Part shown: positions 7,996-13,933 of the stretch, one piece after another
Layout of the letters: every line of letters begins with the position of its first letter
How positions within the stretch are numbered: position 1 is the stretch's first letter
Assembly: GCA_030592085.1 (NCBI GenBank)
Contig: JAUUZV010000021.1
Span: 1-17,643, forward strand
Reading direction: 5' to 3'
From: Clostridia bacterium
GTDB lineage: Bacteria; Bacillota; Clostridia; DUPQ01
Length of the DNA stretch: 17,643 nucleotides
Translations under genes and position numbers: made by a program
Notes under the pieces: generated by a model
Database searches by the model: none
Seen by the model: the letters and a program-made list of their open reading frames with translations, nothing else
Told to the model about the DNA's origin: nothing

Positions 7996-8985
7996 CTATT
8001 TCCTTAATATTATTTTACCTACGGCAGCATAACCGTCACTAAAATCTGAACTAGAAGCAAAATTACCACCTATTATTAGTTTCCCACTTAAATCAATATA
8101 TCCCCAACCTTCATTATCAGCAATATTTCTTTTTATAGCAGCTTTTCCTTCATAAAAAGGAAAAGCATCATAAAATTGAGGTTCAATTATTGTATTTCCT
8201 TTTGTATCTATATATCTAAATAATTCTTCAGAGGGATCTCCAATAATAACTGGAGCTAACCCGTTTTTAAATATTCTTGCATAGCTATAAATGAAATCAA
8301 GTACTACTTCACCTTTTGTATTAATATATCCCCAATCACCAGTATCTGTATTAAAAGTTTTTTTAACAGGAGCAAGTCCTTCTGAAAAGATTCCACAATA
8401 TGCAAACTGAGGTTCAATAATTATTTCGCCATCTTTATTTATATATCCTGCTATTCCACTTTCTCCAGCACCTATTCTAACAGATGCAATTCCTTCATTA
8501 AAGGTACCAGCTTCACCAAATTGAGGCTCAATGACATATTCACCACTTGTGTTTATATATCCCCATTTTCCATATGAATCACCTTCAGAGCTTCTAACGG
8601 CTGCTAATCCTTCACTAAATACACTAGCATCATAAAAAAATTGCCCATCAAAAGCATGGTTTCCTTGTTTATCAATGAAATACCAATCAGGATTATCATC
8701 ATCTTTATAAACAGGGGCAAATCCTTCAAAGAATGGCAGCACCTGATCATATTCAAAATCAATGATAAATTGATTGTTTAAATCTACAAAACCCCATTTT
8801 CCATAAGCACTACCACCTAGATTAACAGCAAAAACACCATCACTATACGGTTGAGCTCCATAAAAAACTGGTTCACTCATTACTTGTCCATTTTCATCTA
8901 TAAAACTAATTGTATGAACAGGTACAGCACAACTTGTTAGAAGTAAGCAACCTATTAATATAGTAATTGTAATAATTTTTTTCAT
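7996..8985 (-). CDS. WG-repeat lipoprotein
   Basis: A 329-residue secreted lipoprotein. The N-terminus MKKIITITILIGCLLLTSC is a signal peptide ending in a lipobox (LTSC, lipidated Cys19). The rest is a run of about eight WG-type units, each roughly 29 conserved residues with variable spacers, starting near residues 27, 64, 101, 141, 179, 218, 256 and 294. The pattern is W-G-Y-I-(N/D)-x-x-G-x-x-I-I-x-P-x-F ... F-x-E-G-L-A-x-V. WG repeats are usually thought to make a beta-rich binding surface on the cell exterior, and no ligand is known here. It is 11 bp downstream of the helical protein gene and 3 bp before recJ. The ribosome site GGAG lies 6-7 bases before ATG, straddling the upstream gene's end. 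Membrane-anchored outside the cell, it is an odd partner for cytoplasmic RecJ and Rel. Confidence 0.88.
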   Translation of the reverse strand: MKKIITITILIGCLLLTSCAVPVHTISFIDENGQVMSEPVFYGAQPYSDGVFAVNLGGSAYGKWGFVDLNNQFIIDFEYDQVLPFFEGFAPVYKDDDNPDWYFIDKQGNHAFDGQFFYDASVFSEGLAAVRSSEGDSYGKWGYINTSGEYVIEPQFGEAGTFNEGIASVRIGAGESGIAGYINKDGEIIIEPQFAYCGIFSEGLAPVKKTFNTDTGDWGYINTKGEVVLDFIYSYARIFKNGLAPVIIGDPSEELFRYIDTKGNTIIEPQFYDAFPFYEGKAAIKRNIADNEGWGYIDLSGKLIIGGNFASSSDFSDGYAAVGKIILRK

Positions 8986-8996
8986 TTTTTTCTCCG

Positions 8997-10076
8997 TTAC
9001 AATAAATTCTTTGGTCTAGTTCCATGACAATATGAATCCATATGGTGAAATCCTAGATCTTGTAAACCTATTTCAAATATTTCTTCAATAAGCGATAAGG
9101 AAAATGTAGTAAAATAAGTGCTTGTCAATGCAGATTCTCCACTATTAACCATATGATTTTTCCAACCAAAATCACTCATTGAAGTTAAACGTTGGCTACA
9201 AATACCACCATCACTATTAATTAAGTTCTCTAAGTCTGGTAGTAATTTATTTGCCATTATTCTAACTTCATTTTCCATGGTATTGTGTTGTCTTGATAGT
9301 GAAATAGCAGTATCAAGAATATCCATATCTTGACAGCATCCAATACTTTTTTTAGATAGATTAAATACATTGATTGCTGTCTTTATCATCTGTTCATAAT
9401 ATGGTATTGGTTTGTCAAACATCCAATACACCATTAATGAGTGATAACCACCATATAATATACTTGCCAAGTTATTTGTTTTATTTGGATCCCAAAATCC
9501 ATTTTCACTATTTTGATACTTCTCATGCCAAGTAAAAAACTCATCCATAGCATCTAAATTATGAATATCTCCAGTTATTTGATAATCAACACCCATTAAA
9601 CAACCTAAATCATATGTATAATTACCAGCTAACCAAGGATTTTCCCAAGGTAATTTCTGTAAAAATTCAGTCATCTTCCCTTTTTCTTTTAAATTGGAAA
9701 TTGCTGTAATTGGATATTTAGGAATACCACCTAAAGTATGGATTGCACCATTTACAAATGTAGACCCATGCCAGTTAATTAATGATATAGGATGAATATT
9801 TGAAGTTAAATCATTTTTTTTCATTGAAGGTTCAATAAATAACCCTGTTTTTTCATCTTGTCCATCTAGTAAATAGTTCCTCCACTGATCTTTTTCATCA
9901 TATGATAATGTAATTAATTCACCAAATAAACTTCTTAGTAATGCTACATAAGCACTAGACCAGTAAGTTTTAGTTGTATTTTCACCATATCGATATTGTC
10001 CATATGGTTTTTCTTTTTCTCTTAGTCCTTCAAGATAAGACAACATATTTAATAAGAATTCACGACTTTGTAACAT
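8997..10076 (-). CDS. Unrecognised all-helical protein, possibly an alpha/alpha-toroid
   Basis: A 359-residue cytoplasmic protein that I cannot assign to a named family. The sequence is rich in amphipathic helices with aromatic and Gly-rich turns: YWSSAYVALLRSLFGE (38-53), VNGAIHTLGG (108-117), YDLGCLMGVDYQITGD (155-170) and YGGYHSLMVYWMF (208-220). Three similar Gly-turn motifs are spaced roughly 100 residues apart: DEKTGLF (74-80), ENGFWDP (191-197) and SDGGICS (288-294). This pattern is seen in alpha/alpha-toroid folds (six-hairpin glycosidases, terpene-cyclase-like proteins), so an enzyme acting on a glycan is possible but unproven. The start is ATG 10076, with AAAGGAG at 10083-10089. An in-frame TTG at 10094 overlaps the likely transcription start and is not used. 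It is the first gene of the rel operon. Confidence 0.75.
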   Translation of the reverse strand: MLQSREFLLNMLSYLEGLREKEKPYGQYRYGENTTKTYWSSAYVALLRSLFGELITLSYDEKDQWRNYLLDGQDEKTGLFIEPSMKKNDLTSNIHPISLINWHGSTFVNGAIHTLGGIPKYPITAISNLKEKGKMTEFLQKLPWENPWLAGNYTYDLGCLMGVDYQITGDIHNLDAMDEFFTWHEKYQNSENGFWDPNKTNNLASILYGGYHSLMVYWMFDKPIPYYEQMIKTAINVFNLSKKSIGCCQDMDILDTAISLSRQHNTMENEVRIMANKLLPDLENLINSDGGICSQRLTSMSDFGWKNHMVNSGESALTSTYFTTFSLSLIEEIFEIGLQDLGFHHMDSYCHGTRPKNLL

Positions 10077-10082
10077 GGTCTT

Positions 10083-10089
10083 CTCCTTT
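10083..10089 (-). promoter_or_regulatory. Ribosome binding site that fixes the start at 10076
   Basis: AAAGGAG on the minus strand, 6 bases before ATG 10076. An in-frame TTG at 10092-10094 would put this site inside the gene and has no ribosome site of its own, so the ATG is preferred and the protein is 359 residues long. Confidence 0.75.
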
Positions 10090-10097
10090 GTCAACTT

Positions 10098-10106
10098 ATT
10101 ATATCA
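10098..10106 (-). promoter_or_regulatory. Extended -10 promoter of the seven-gene rel operon
   Basis: The minus strand reads TGATATAAT, the same perfect extended -10 found at 249-257. Transcription would start near 10091, leaving a leader of about 15 bases with the AAAGGAG site. It lies immediately after the aspS terminator, which separates this operon from the synthetase operon. There is no good -35. The element sits inside an 18-bp palindrome (10099-10116). Confidence 0.6.
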
Positions 10107-10116
10107 TATGATATAA
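10099..10116. repeat. Perfect 18-bp palindrome over the -10 region (possible operator)
   Basis: TTATATCATATGATATAA is its own reverse complement over all 18 bases. It covers most of the extended -10 of the rel operon and abuts the U-run of the aspS terminator. A perfect dyad placed over a promoter is the usual layout of a repressor site. AT-rich sequence raises the chance of coincidence, and no regulator gene is adjacent to suggest a partner. Confidence 0.45.
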
Positions 10117-10142
10117 GAAAAAAGACCAGTTTACACTGGCCT
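10115..10142 (-). terminator. Intrinsic terminator of the hisS-aspS operon
   Basis: On the minus strand an 8-bp stem, AGGCCAGT (10142-10135) with ACTGGTCT (10130-10123), including one G-U pair, closes a GTAA tetraloop of the stable GNRA type. It is followed by a U-rich run (TTTTTCTT). It begins 20 bases after the aspS stop codon. This is the clearest intrinsic terminator of the window. Confidence 0.88.
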
Positions 10143-10161
10143 AAAAGTAATCAATAATATG

Positions 10162-11949
10162 TTAATCATCAACAACAGCTATTCCCAATTCATTAAGCTG
10201 CTTTGTATCTACTTTTGATGGTGCATCAGTTAATGGACATGAAGCATTTTGAATTTTAGGAAATGCAATTACGTCTTTAATATTTTCTGTACCTGCTAAA
10301 GACATAACAATTCTATCAAGGCCATAGGCAATTCCGCCATGTGGAGGTGTACCATATTTTAATGCTTCAATTAAGAACCCAAAACGTTCAGCTGTATCTT
10401 CTTCAGAGAAACCAAGCAATGAAAACATTTTTTTCTGAACTTCTGGATCATAAATCCTAATACTTCCACCACCTAGTTCTTCACCATTTAACACTAAATC
10501 ATAAGCTTTTGCACGAACTGTTTCTGGTTGAGAATCAATTTTATCAATATCTTCATCCATTGGACTTGTAAATGGGTGGTGAGTAGCAATATAACGTTTA
10601 TTCTCTTCATCATAATCTAATAATGGGAATTCAGTAACCCAAAGTAGCTCATATCCTTTTACATCTTTTAACAATTCAGTTCTCTTAGCAATTTCTAAAC
10701 GAAGATTTCCTAAAATATTAAAAGTTTTATTATTACTGTCTGCTATAAAACAAATTAAGTCACCAGTTTCTGCTTTCATTGTTTCTAAAATATTAGCAAT
10801 TTCTTGTTCACTTAAGAATTTTGTAATAGCAGATTTTAATCCATTTTCTTCTACAGCTATCCAAGCCATTCCTTTGGAACCAATTCCTTTAGCATATTCT
10901 CCTAATGAATCAATTTCTCTTCTACTAAATTTCTCTCCACAACCTTTTGCATTAATAGCTCTTACTGAACCACCGTTTTTAATTGTGCCAGAAAATACTT
11001 TAAATTGACTATCCTTTAGAACATCAGATAAATTAACTAACTCAATTCCAAAACGGGTATCTGGCTTATCTGAACCAAAACGTTCCATAACCTCTTTGTA
11101 AGTCATTCTCTTTATTGGTAATTTCACTTCATAATCAAATATACTTTTAAATAGTTTTTTTATAAAACGTTCATTAACTTCTATTACATCATCTACATCA
11201 ACAAATGACATTTCTAAGTCGATTTGAGTAAATTCTGGTTGTCTGTTAGCCCTTAAATCTTCATCTCTAAAACATCTGACAATTTGCATATACTTATCCA
11301 TCCCAGAAAGCATTAAAAGTTGCTTAAATATCTGTGGAGATTGAGGTAATGCATAAAACGAGCCTTGATTTACACGACTTGGCACTAAATAGTCTCTAGC
11401 ACCTTCTGGTGTGCTTTTAGTCATCATAGGTGTTTCAATTTCATAAAATTCATTATCGTTAAAAAACTCTCTTGTAACCATACATACTTTGTGACGTAAT
11501 TTAAGTATATCTTGCATTGGCTCTCTTCTTAGATCAAGGTATCTATGTTTAAGGCGTAATAATTCATTTGTTTTTGAGTTATTTGACATATCAATTGGTG
11601 AAGTTGTGGCAGCAGATAAAATTCGTAATTCTGTTGCAGCTACTTCAATATATCCAGTTAAAAGATTAGGGTTTATAGTTTCTTCATCTCGTTTTTCAAT
11701 TATACCTTTTACAGCAATAACATATTCATTTCGCAATGTCTCAGATTTTTTAAACAAATTATTATCAAATTCACTTTTAAAAACAACTTGTAAAATTCCA
11801 CTGACATCTCTCACATCAATAAAAATTACACCACCTAAATCGCGTCGTTTATTGACCCAACCCATAATTGTAATTTCTTTTCCAACATCTTCTTTATTAA
11901 ATGATGTGACTCGACCTGTTCGTTTCAGGCCTTTCATTAACTCTGCCAT
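10162..11949 (-). CDS. aspS: Aspartyl-tRNA synthetase
   Basis: A 595-residue bacterial-type AspRS. An N-terminal OB-fold anticodon-binding domain (about 1-110) is followed by the class II catalytic core, which is interrupted by a GAD insertion (about 295-410). Visible landmarks: QSPQIFKQLLM (203-213); motif 2, RCFRDEDLRANRQPEFTQID (225-244); HHPFTSPMDED (457-467); and motif 3, GLDRIVM (543-549). In the anticodon domain the segment RRDLG (35-39) has Leu where AspRSs that also charge tRNA-Asn usually have His, so this enzyme looks discriminating (Asp only); that point is inference. It starts 11 bp after hisS with an AGGAG ribosome site overlapping the hisS stop region, and shares its T-box control. 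Length is normal. Confidence 0.97.
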   Translation of the reverse strand: MAELMKGLKRTGRVTSFNKEDVGKEITIMGWVNKRRDLGGVIFIDVRDVSGILQVVFKSEFDNNLFKKSETLRNEYVIAVKGIIEKRDEETINPNLLTGYIEVAATELRILSAATTSPIDMSNNSKTNELLRLKHRYLDLRREPMQDILKLRHKVCMVTREFFNDNEFYEIETPMMTKSTPEGARDYLVPSRVNQGSFYALPQSPQIFKQLLMLSGMDKYMQIVRCFRDEDLRANRQPEFTQIDLEMSFVDVDDVIEVNERFIKKLFKSIFDYEVKLPIKRMTYKEVMERFGSDKPDTRFGIELVNLSDVLKDSQFKVFSGTIKNGGSVRAINAKGCGEKFSRREIDSLGEYAKGIGSKGMAWIAVEENGLKSAITKFLSEQEIANILETMKAETGDLICFIADSNNKTFNILGNLRLEIAKRTELLKDVKGYELLWVTEFPLLDYDEENKRYIATHHPFTSPMDEDIDKIDSQPETVRAKAYDLVLNGEELGGGSIRIYDPEVQKKMFSLLGFSEEDTAERFGFLIEALKYGTPPHGGIAYGLDRIVMSLAGTENIKDVIAFPKIQNASCPLTDAPSKVDTKQLNELGIAVVDD

Positions 11950-11960
11950 TCTTATCTCTC

Positions 11961-13223
11961 CTATGCTTTATTTTCTATAATTGTTTTGCTGATATCGTCA
12001 ACAAAAATTTCTTCTTCATAACCTGTAGCCATATTTTTTATTTTACATTTATTAGATGTTATTTCATCATCACCTAATACAATTGCATACCTTGCATTTT
12101 TTTTATTTGCATTTTTCATTTGAGCTTTTAAACTTCTACCTGTTACATCAATATCAACAAATATATTTTGTTTTCTAAGTTCATAAGTTAACTTACTAGC
12201 AAATGAGTATGCATTATCACCTAAAGTCGCAATATATAACTTTGGAAAAACTTCATTTACCATATTAATATCTCTTGATTCTAATTCCATTAATATTCGT
12301 TCCACACCCATGGCGAACCCTATTCCAGGTGTTTCTTTTCCTCCTAATAACTCAACTAAATTATCATAACGACCTCCAGCACAAATTGTACCTTGGGTAC
12401 CTACATTATCTGAAACAAACTCAAATACTGTTTTAGTATAATAATCTAGTCCTCTAACCAGTGTCTTATTAATAGTAAAATCTATTGATAGATTTTCTAA
12501 ACCTTGTTTAACCAAAGTAAAGTCATCTTTACATTCTTCACATAAGTTATCTATAAAAACAGGTGCGTTACTTGCAACTTTTTGACAATTATCAACTTTG
12601 CAATCTAATAAACGTAATGGATTTTTTGTATATCTTACTTTACAGTCAGAACAGAGGCCATCTATATAATCTTTATAATATTCTGTAAGTTTTATATTAT
12701 ATTCACCTCTACATGTTTTACAGCCAATACTATTTATCATTAACTTTAAATCACTAATCCCTAATTTTTCAAAAAACACATTAACCAAACTAATTACTTC
12801 AACGTCAATGACAGCATTATTTGAACCAAAAGCCTCTAACCCAATTTGAGTAAATTCACGATAACGTCCTTTTTGCACGTTTTCATAACGATACATTTTC
12901 TCCATATAAAAGAGTTTAACTGGTTGTGGTAATGATGCCATACCATTATTAATATAACTTCTTACAACTCCCGCTGTGCCTTCTGGCCGTAAGGTTAATG
13001 ATCTTTTTCCCTTATCTAAAAATGTATACATTTCTTTTGATACAACATCCGTAGTCTCACCTACACCTCTTTGAAATAATTCTGTGAATTCAAAAACAGG
13101 TGTTGTAATTTCACCATATCCATAATTATTACAGACATCAGAAAATATATTTTCAATTTGTCTATATTTTTTCATTTCATTACTTAGTATGTCTTTTGTG
13201 CCTTTTGGTACTGACAATTTCAT
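11961..13223 (-). CDS. hisS: Histidyl-tRNA synthetase
   Basis: A 420-residue class II HisRS. Motif 2 is around RYENVQKGRYREFTQ (112-126). The histidine-specific motif is LVRGLDYYTKTVFEF (255-269), with GGRYD at 283-287, motif 3 at GIGFAMGVERI (300-310), and a C-terminal anticodon-binding domain (about 325-420). The insertion domain carries paired cysteines (C168/C171, C191/C194, C228/C231), as in many Firmicutes HisRSs, which could bind zinc. The start is ATG 13223: AGGAG lies 8 bases upstream, and MKLSVPKGTKD is the standard N-terminus. The frame stays open upstream to 13304, but that part is the T-box antiterminator RNA and not protein. First gene of the synthetase operon. Confidence 0.96.
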   Translation of the reverse strand: MKLSVPKGTKDILSNEMKKYRQIENIFSDVCNNYGYGEITTPVFEFTELFQRGVGETTDVVSKEMYTFLDKGKRSLTLRPEGTAGVVRSYINNGMASLPQPVKLFYMEKMYRYENVQKGRYREFTQIGLEAFGSNNAVIDVEVISLVNVFFEKLGISDLKLMINSIGCKTCRGEYNIKLTEYYKDYIDGLCSDCKVRYTKNPLRLLDCKVDNCQKVASNAPVFIDNLCEECKDDFTLVKQGLENLSIDFTINKTLVRGLDYYTKTVFEFVSDNVGTQGTICAGGRYDNLVELLGGKETPGIGFAMGVERILMELESRDINMVNEVFPKLYIATLGDNAYSFASKLTYELRKQNIFVDIDVTGRSLKAQMKNANKKNARYAIVLGDDEITSNKCKIKNMATGYEEEIFVDDISKTIIENKA

Positions 13224-13231
13224 AATTTTTT

Positions 13232-13236
13232 CTCCT
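13232..13236 (-). promoter_or_regulatory. Ribosome binding site that fixes the hisS start
   Basis: AGGAG on the minus strand, 8 bases before ATG 13223. It lies directly after the T-box terminator U-run, so it is only transcribed when the leader is antiterminated. It rules out the longer 447-residue reading that would begin at 13304. Confidence 0.8.
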
Positions 13237-13244
13237 AAATATAT

Positions 13245-13282
13245 AAAAAACCGCCTCTTACAGAATTTTCTGCAAGGGACGG
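13245..13282 (-). terminator. Intrinsic terminator of the T-box leader
   Basis: On the minus strand CCGTC-C-CTTGCAGA pairs with TCTGTAAG-A-GGCGG: a 13-bp stem with one C-A mismatch, one G-T and one T-G wobble, and an AAAT loop, followed by TTTTTT. Its 5' arm overlaps the CCCTT needed for the antiterminator, so the two structures exclude each other. It stops transcription when the cognate tRNA is charged. Confidence 0.88.
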
Positions 13283-13440
13283 GTACTAATTCCCGCGGTG
13301 CCACCCTTCTTGATCAAAGTGATCCACTTAATTTTTAAGTTAGCTCCAGAGTGTCACGATTTATCTTTCTTGTCTTAAGTACTTACAGCGAATGGTACTT
13401 TTCTCTATAAAACAATGCCGATTCGTTCTCTTTCATAGCT
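13245..13440 (-). promoter_or_regulatory. T-box riboswitch leader of hisS-aspS, predicted to sense tRNA-Asp
   Basis: The T-box sequence AAGGGTGGCACCGCGG lies at 13308-13293, close to the family consensus. By hand, Stem I spans about 13440-13342. Its base pairs AGCT with AGCT and then AGAG (13431-13428) with CTCT (13351-13348). An internal loop holds GACA, and ACGA (13426-13423) pairs with TCGT (13359-13356) above it. An apical hairpin pairs AAGTAC with GTACTT (13400-13395/13382-13377). A linker hairpin (Stem III position) is at 13340-13326. The unpaired GAC at 13355-13353, followed by A, is the likely specifier (Asp). The bulge UGGC matches the GCCA end of tRNA-Asp (G73), not the CCCA end of tRNA-His. 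Antiterminator pairing AAGGG with CCCTT competes with the terminator. Uncharged tRNA-Asp should turn on hisS and aspS. Confidence 0.92.
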
Positions 13441-13933
13441 TTTCTACATTAAAGTACATATTGTCCTTTTTGTCAAGTAATTGACTAGTAAACTCTTTAA
13501 CTTGCTTACATGAATTTAAATGGATAATATCACTAGTGTATTGTTTTATAAACTTATTATGTCGTCTTCTTGAGATTAAAGCCCAATAAACTATTTTAAG
13601 TGGATTATACTTATAGCTACAATTTTTCCTCTTTAGTACTTGCCACAATGTTCGTAACAGTCCTAAATTCAAGTGAATAATCACATCATATTTAACATCA
13701 AATTCATTAATCAATTTTTGAGTGAAACCGTCAATAATATATGTATCTATTTTGAGTAATTCTTGCATTTCAATGGCTGCTAATTCTCTTTCCTCTTTAG
13801 TTAATATATTTGGTACATATAATTTATCCTTTTTATAAACTGGAATTTCAAAATGTTCACCTAGAATAGCTGATAATGTAGATTTACCACTTCCCATGCT
13901 TCCAGCAATTACTATTTTTTTATAATTATCCAT
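13433..13933 (-). CDS. Small P-loop NTPase, adenylate-kinase/topology-modulation-like
   Basis: A 166-residue single-domain P-loop protein. Walker A is GSMGSGKST at residues 11-19. The Walker-B-like strand is YIIDGF (65-70), with a second hydrophobic strand VIIHLNL (84-90) and a basic helix RRRHNKF (121-127) in the lid position. This layout is that of small kinases (adenylate-kinase-like, 'topology modulation protein'/FlaR-like). The phosphate acceptor cannot be read from sequence. The ATG overlaps the end of the rhamnosidase gene by 8 bp, with GGAG 7 bases upstream, so it belongs to the carbohydrate operon and a sugar or nucleoside substrate is conceivable. It ends with TGA. Its last codons contain the promoter of the next operon. 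Confidence 0.8.
   Translation of the reverse strand: MDNYKKIVIAGSMGSGKSTLSAILGEHFEIPVYKKDKLYVPNILTKEERELAAIEMQELLKIDTYIIDGFTQKLINEFDVKYDVIIHLNLGLLRTLWQVLKRKNCSYKYNPLKIVYWALISRRRHNKFIKQYTSDIIHLNSCKQVKEFTSQLLDKKDNMYFNVEKL
13448..13476 (-). promoter_or_regulatory. Promoter of the hisS-aspS T-box operon
   Basis: On the minus strand a perfect -35 TTGACA (13476-13471) is followed, after exactly 17 bases, by TTTAAT (13453-13448; one mismatch to TATAAT). The expected start is near 13441, right where the base of T-box Stem I begins. The whole promoter lies inside the last codons of the P-loop gene. It is the best sigma-A-type promoter in the window. Confidence 0.85.

Noticed and set aside
10077..10094. 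TTG start at 10094 for the helical protein
   Set aside because: AAAGGAG would be inside the gene and no other ribosome site precedes it; ATG 10076 is correctly spaced and the promoter start falls near 10091.
10089..10094. TTGACA on the minus strand as a -35 box
   Set aside because: Seventeen bases downstream there is only ACAAAG, not a -10, and it would start transcription inside the gene.
11606..11980. Plus-strand open frame of 124 codons opposite aspS
   Set aside because: It is an antisense shadow of AspRS: no ribosome site, no recognisable protein features. The same holds for plus-strand frames at 2115-2300, 3776-4003, 5528-5713, 5819-6112 and 7304-7501.
13224..13304. N-terminal extension of HisRS, giving a 447-residue protein from 13304
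   Set aside because: These codons are the T-box antiterminator and terminator RNA. AGGAG 8 bases before ATG 13223 and the standard MKLSVPKGTKD N-terminus mark the real start.
13351..13353. CAC as a histidine specifier in the T-box
   Set aside because: Not ruled out fully, but its last base pairs in the Stem I helix, it is followed by U and not a purine, and the UGGC bulge does not fit the CCCA end of tRNA-His.
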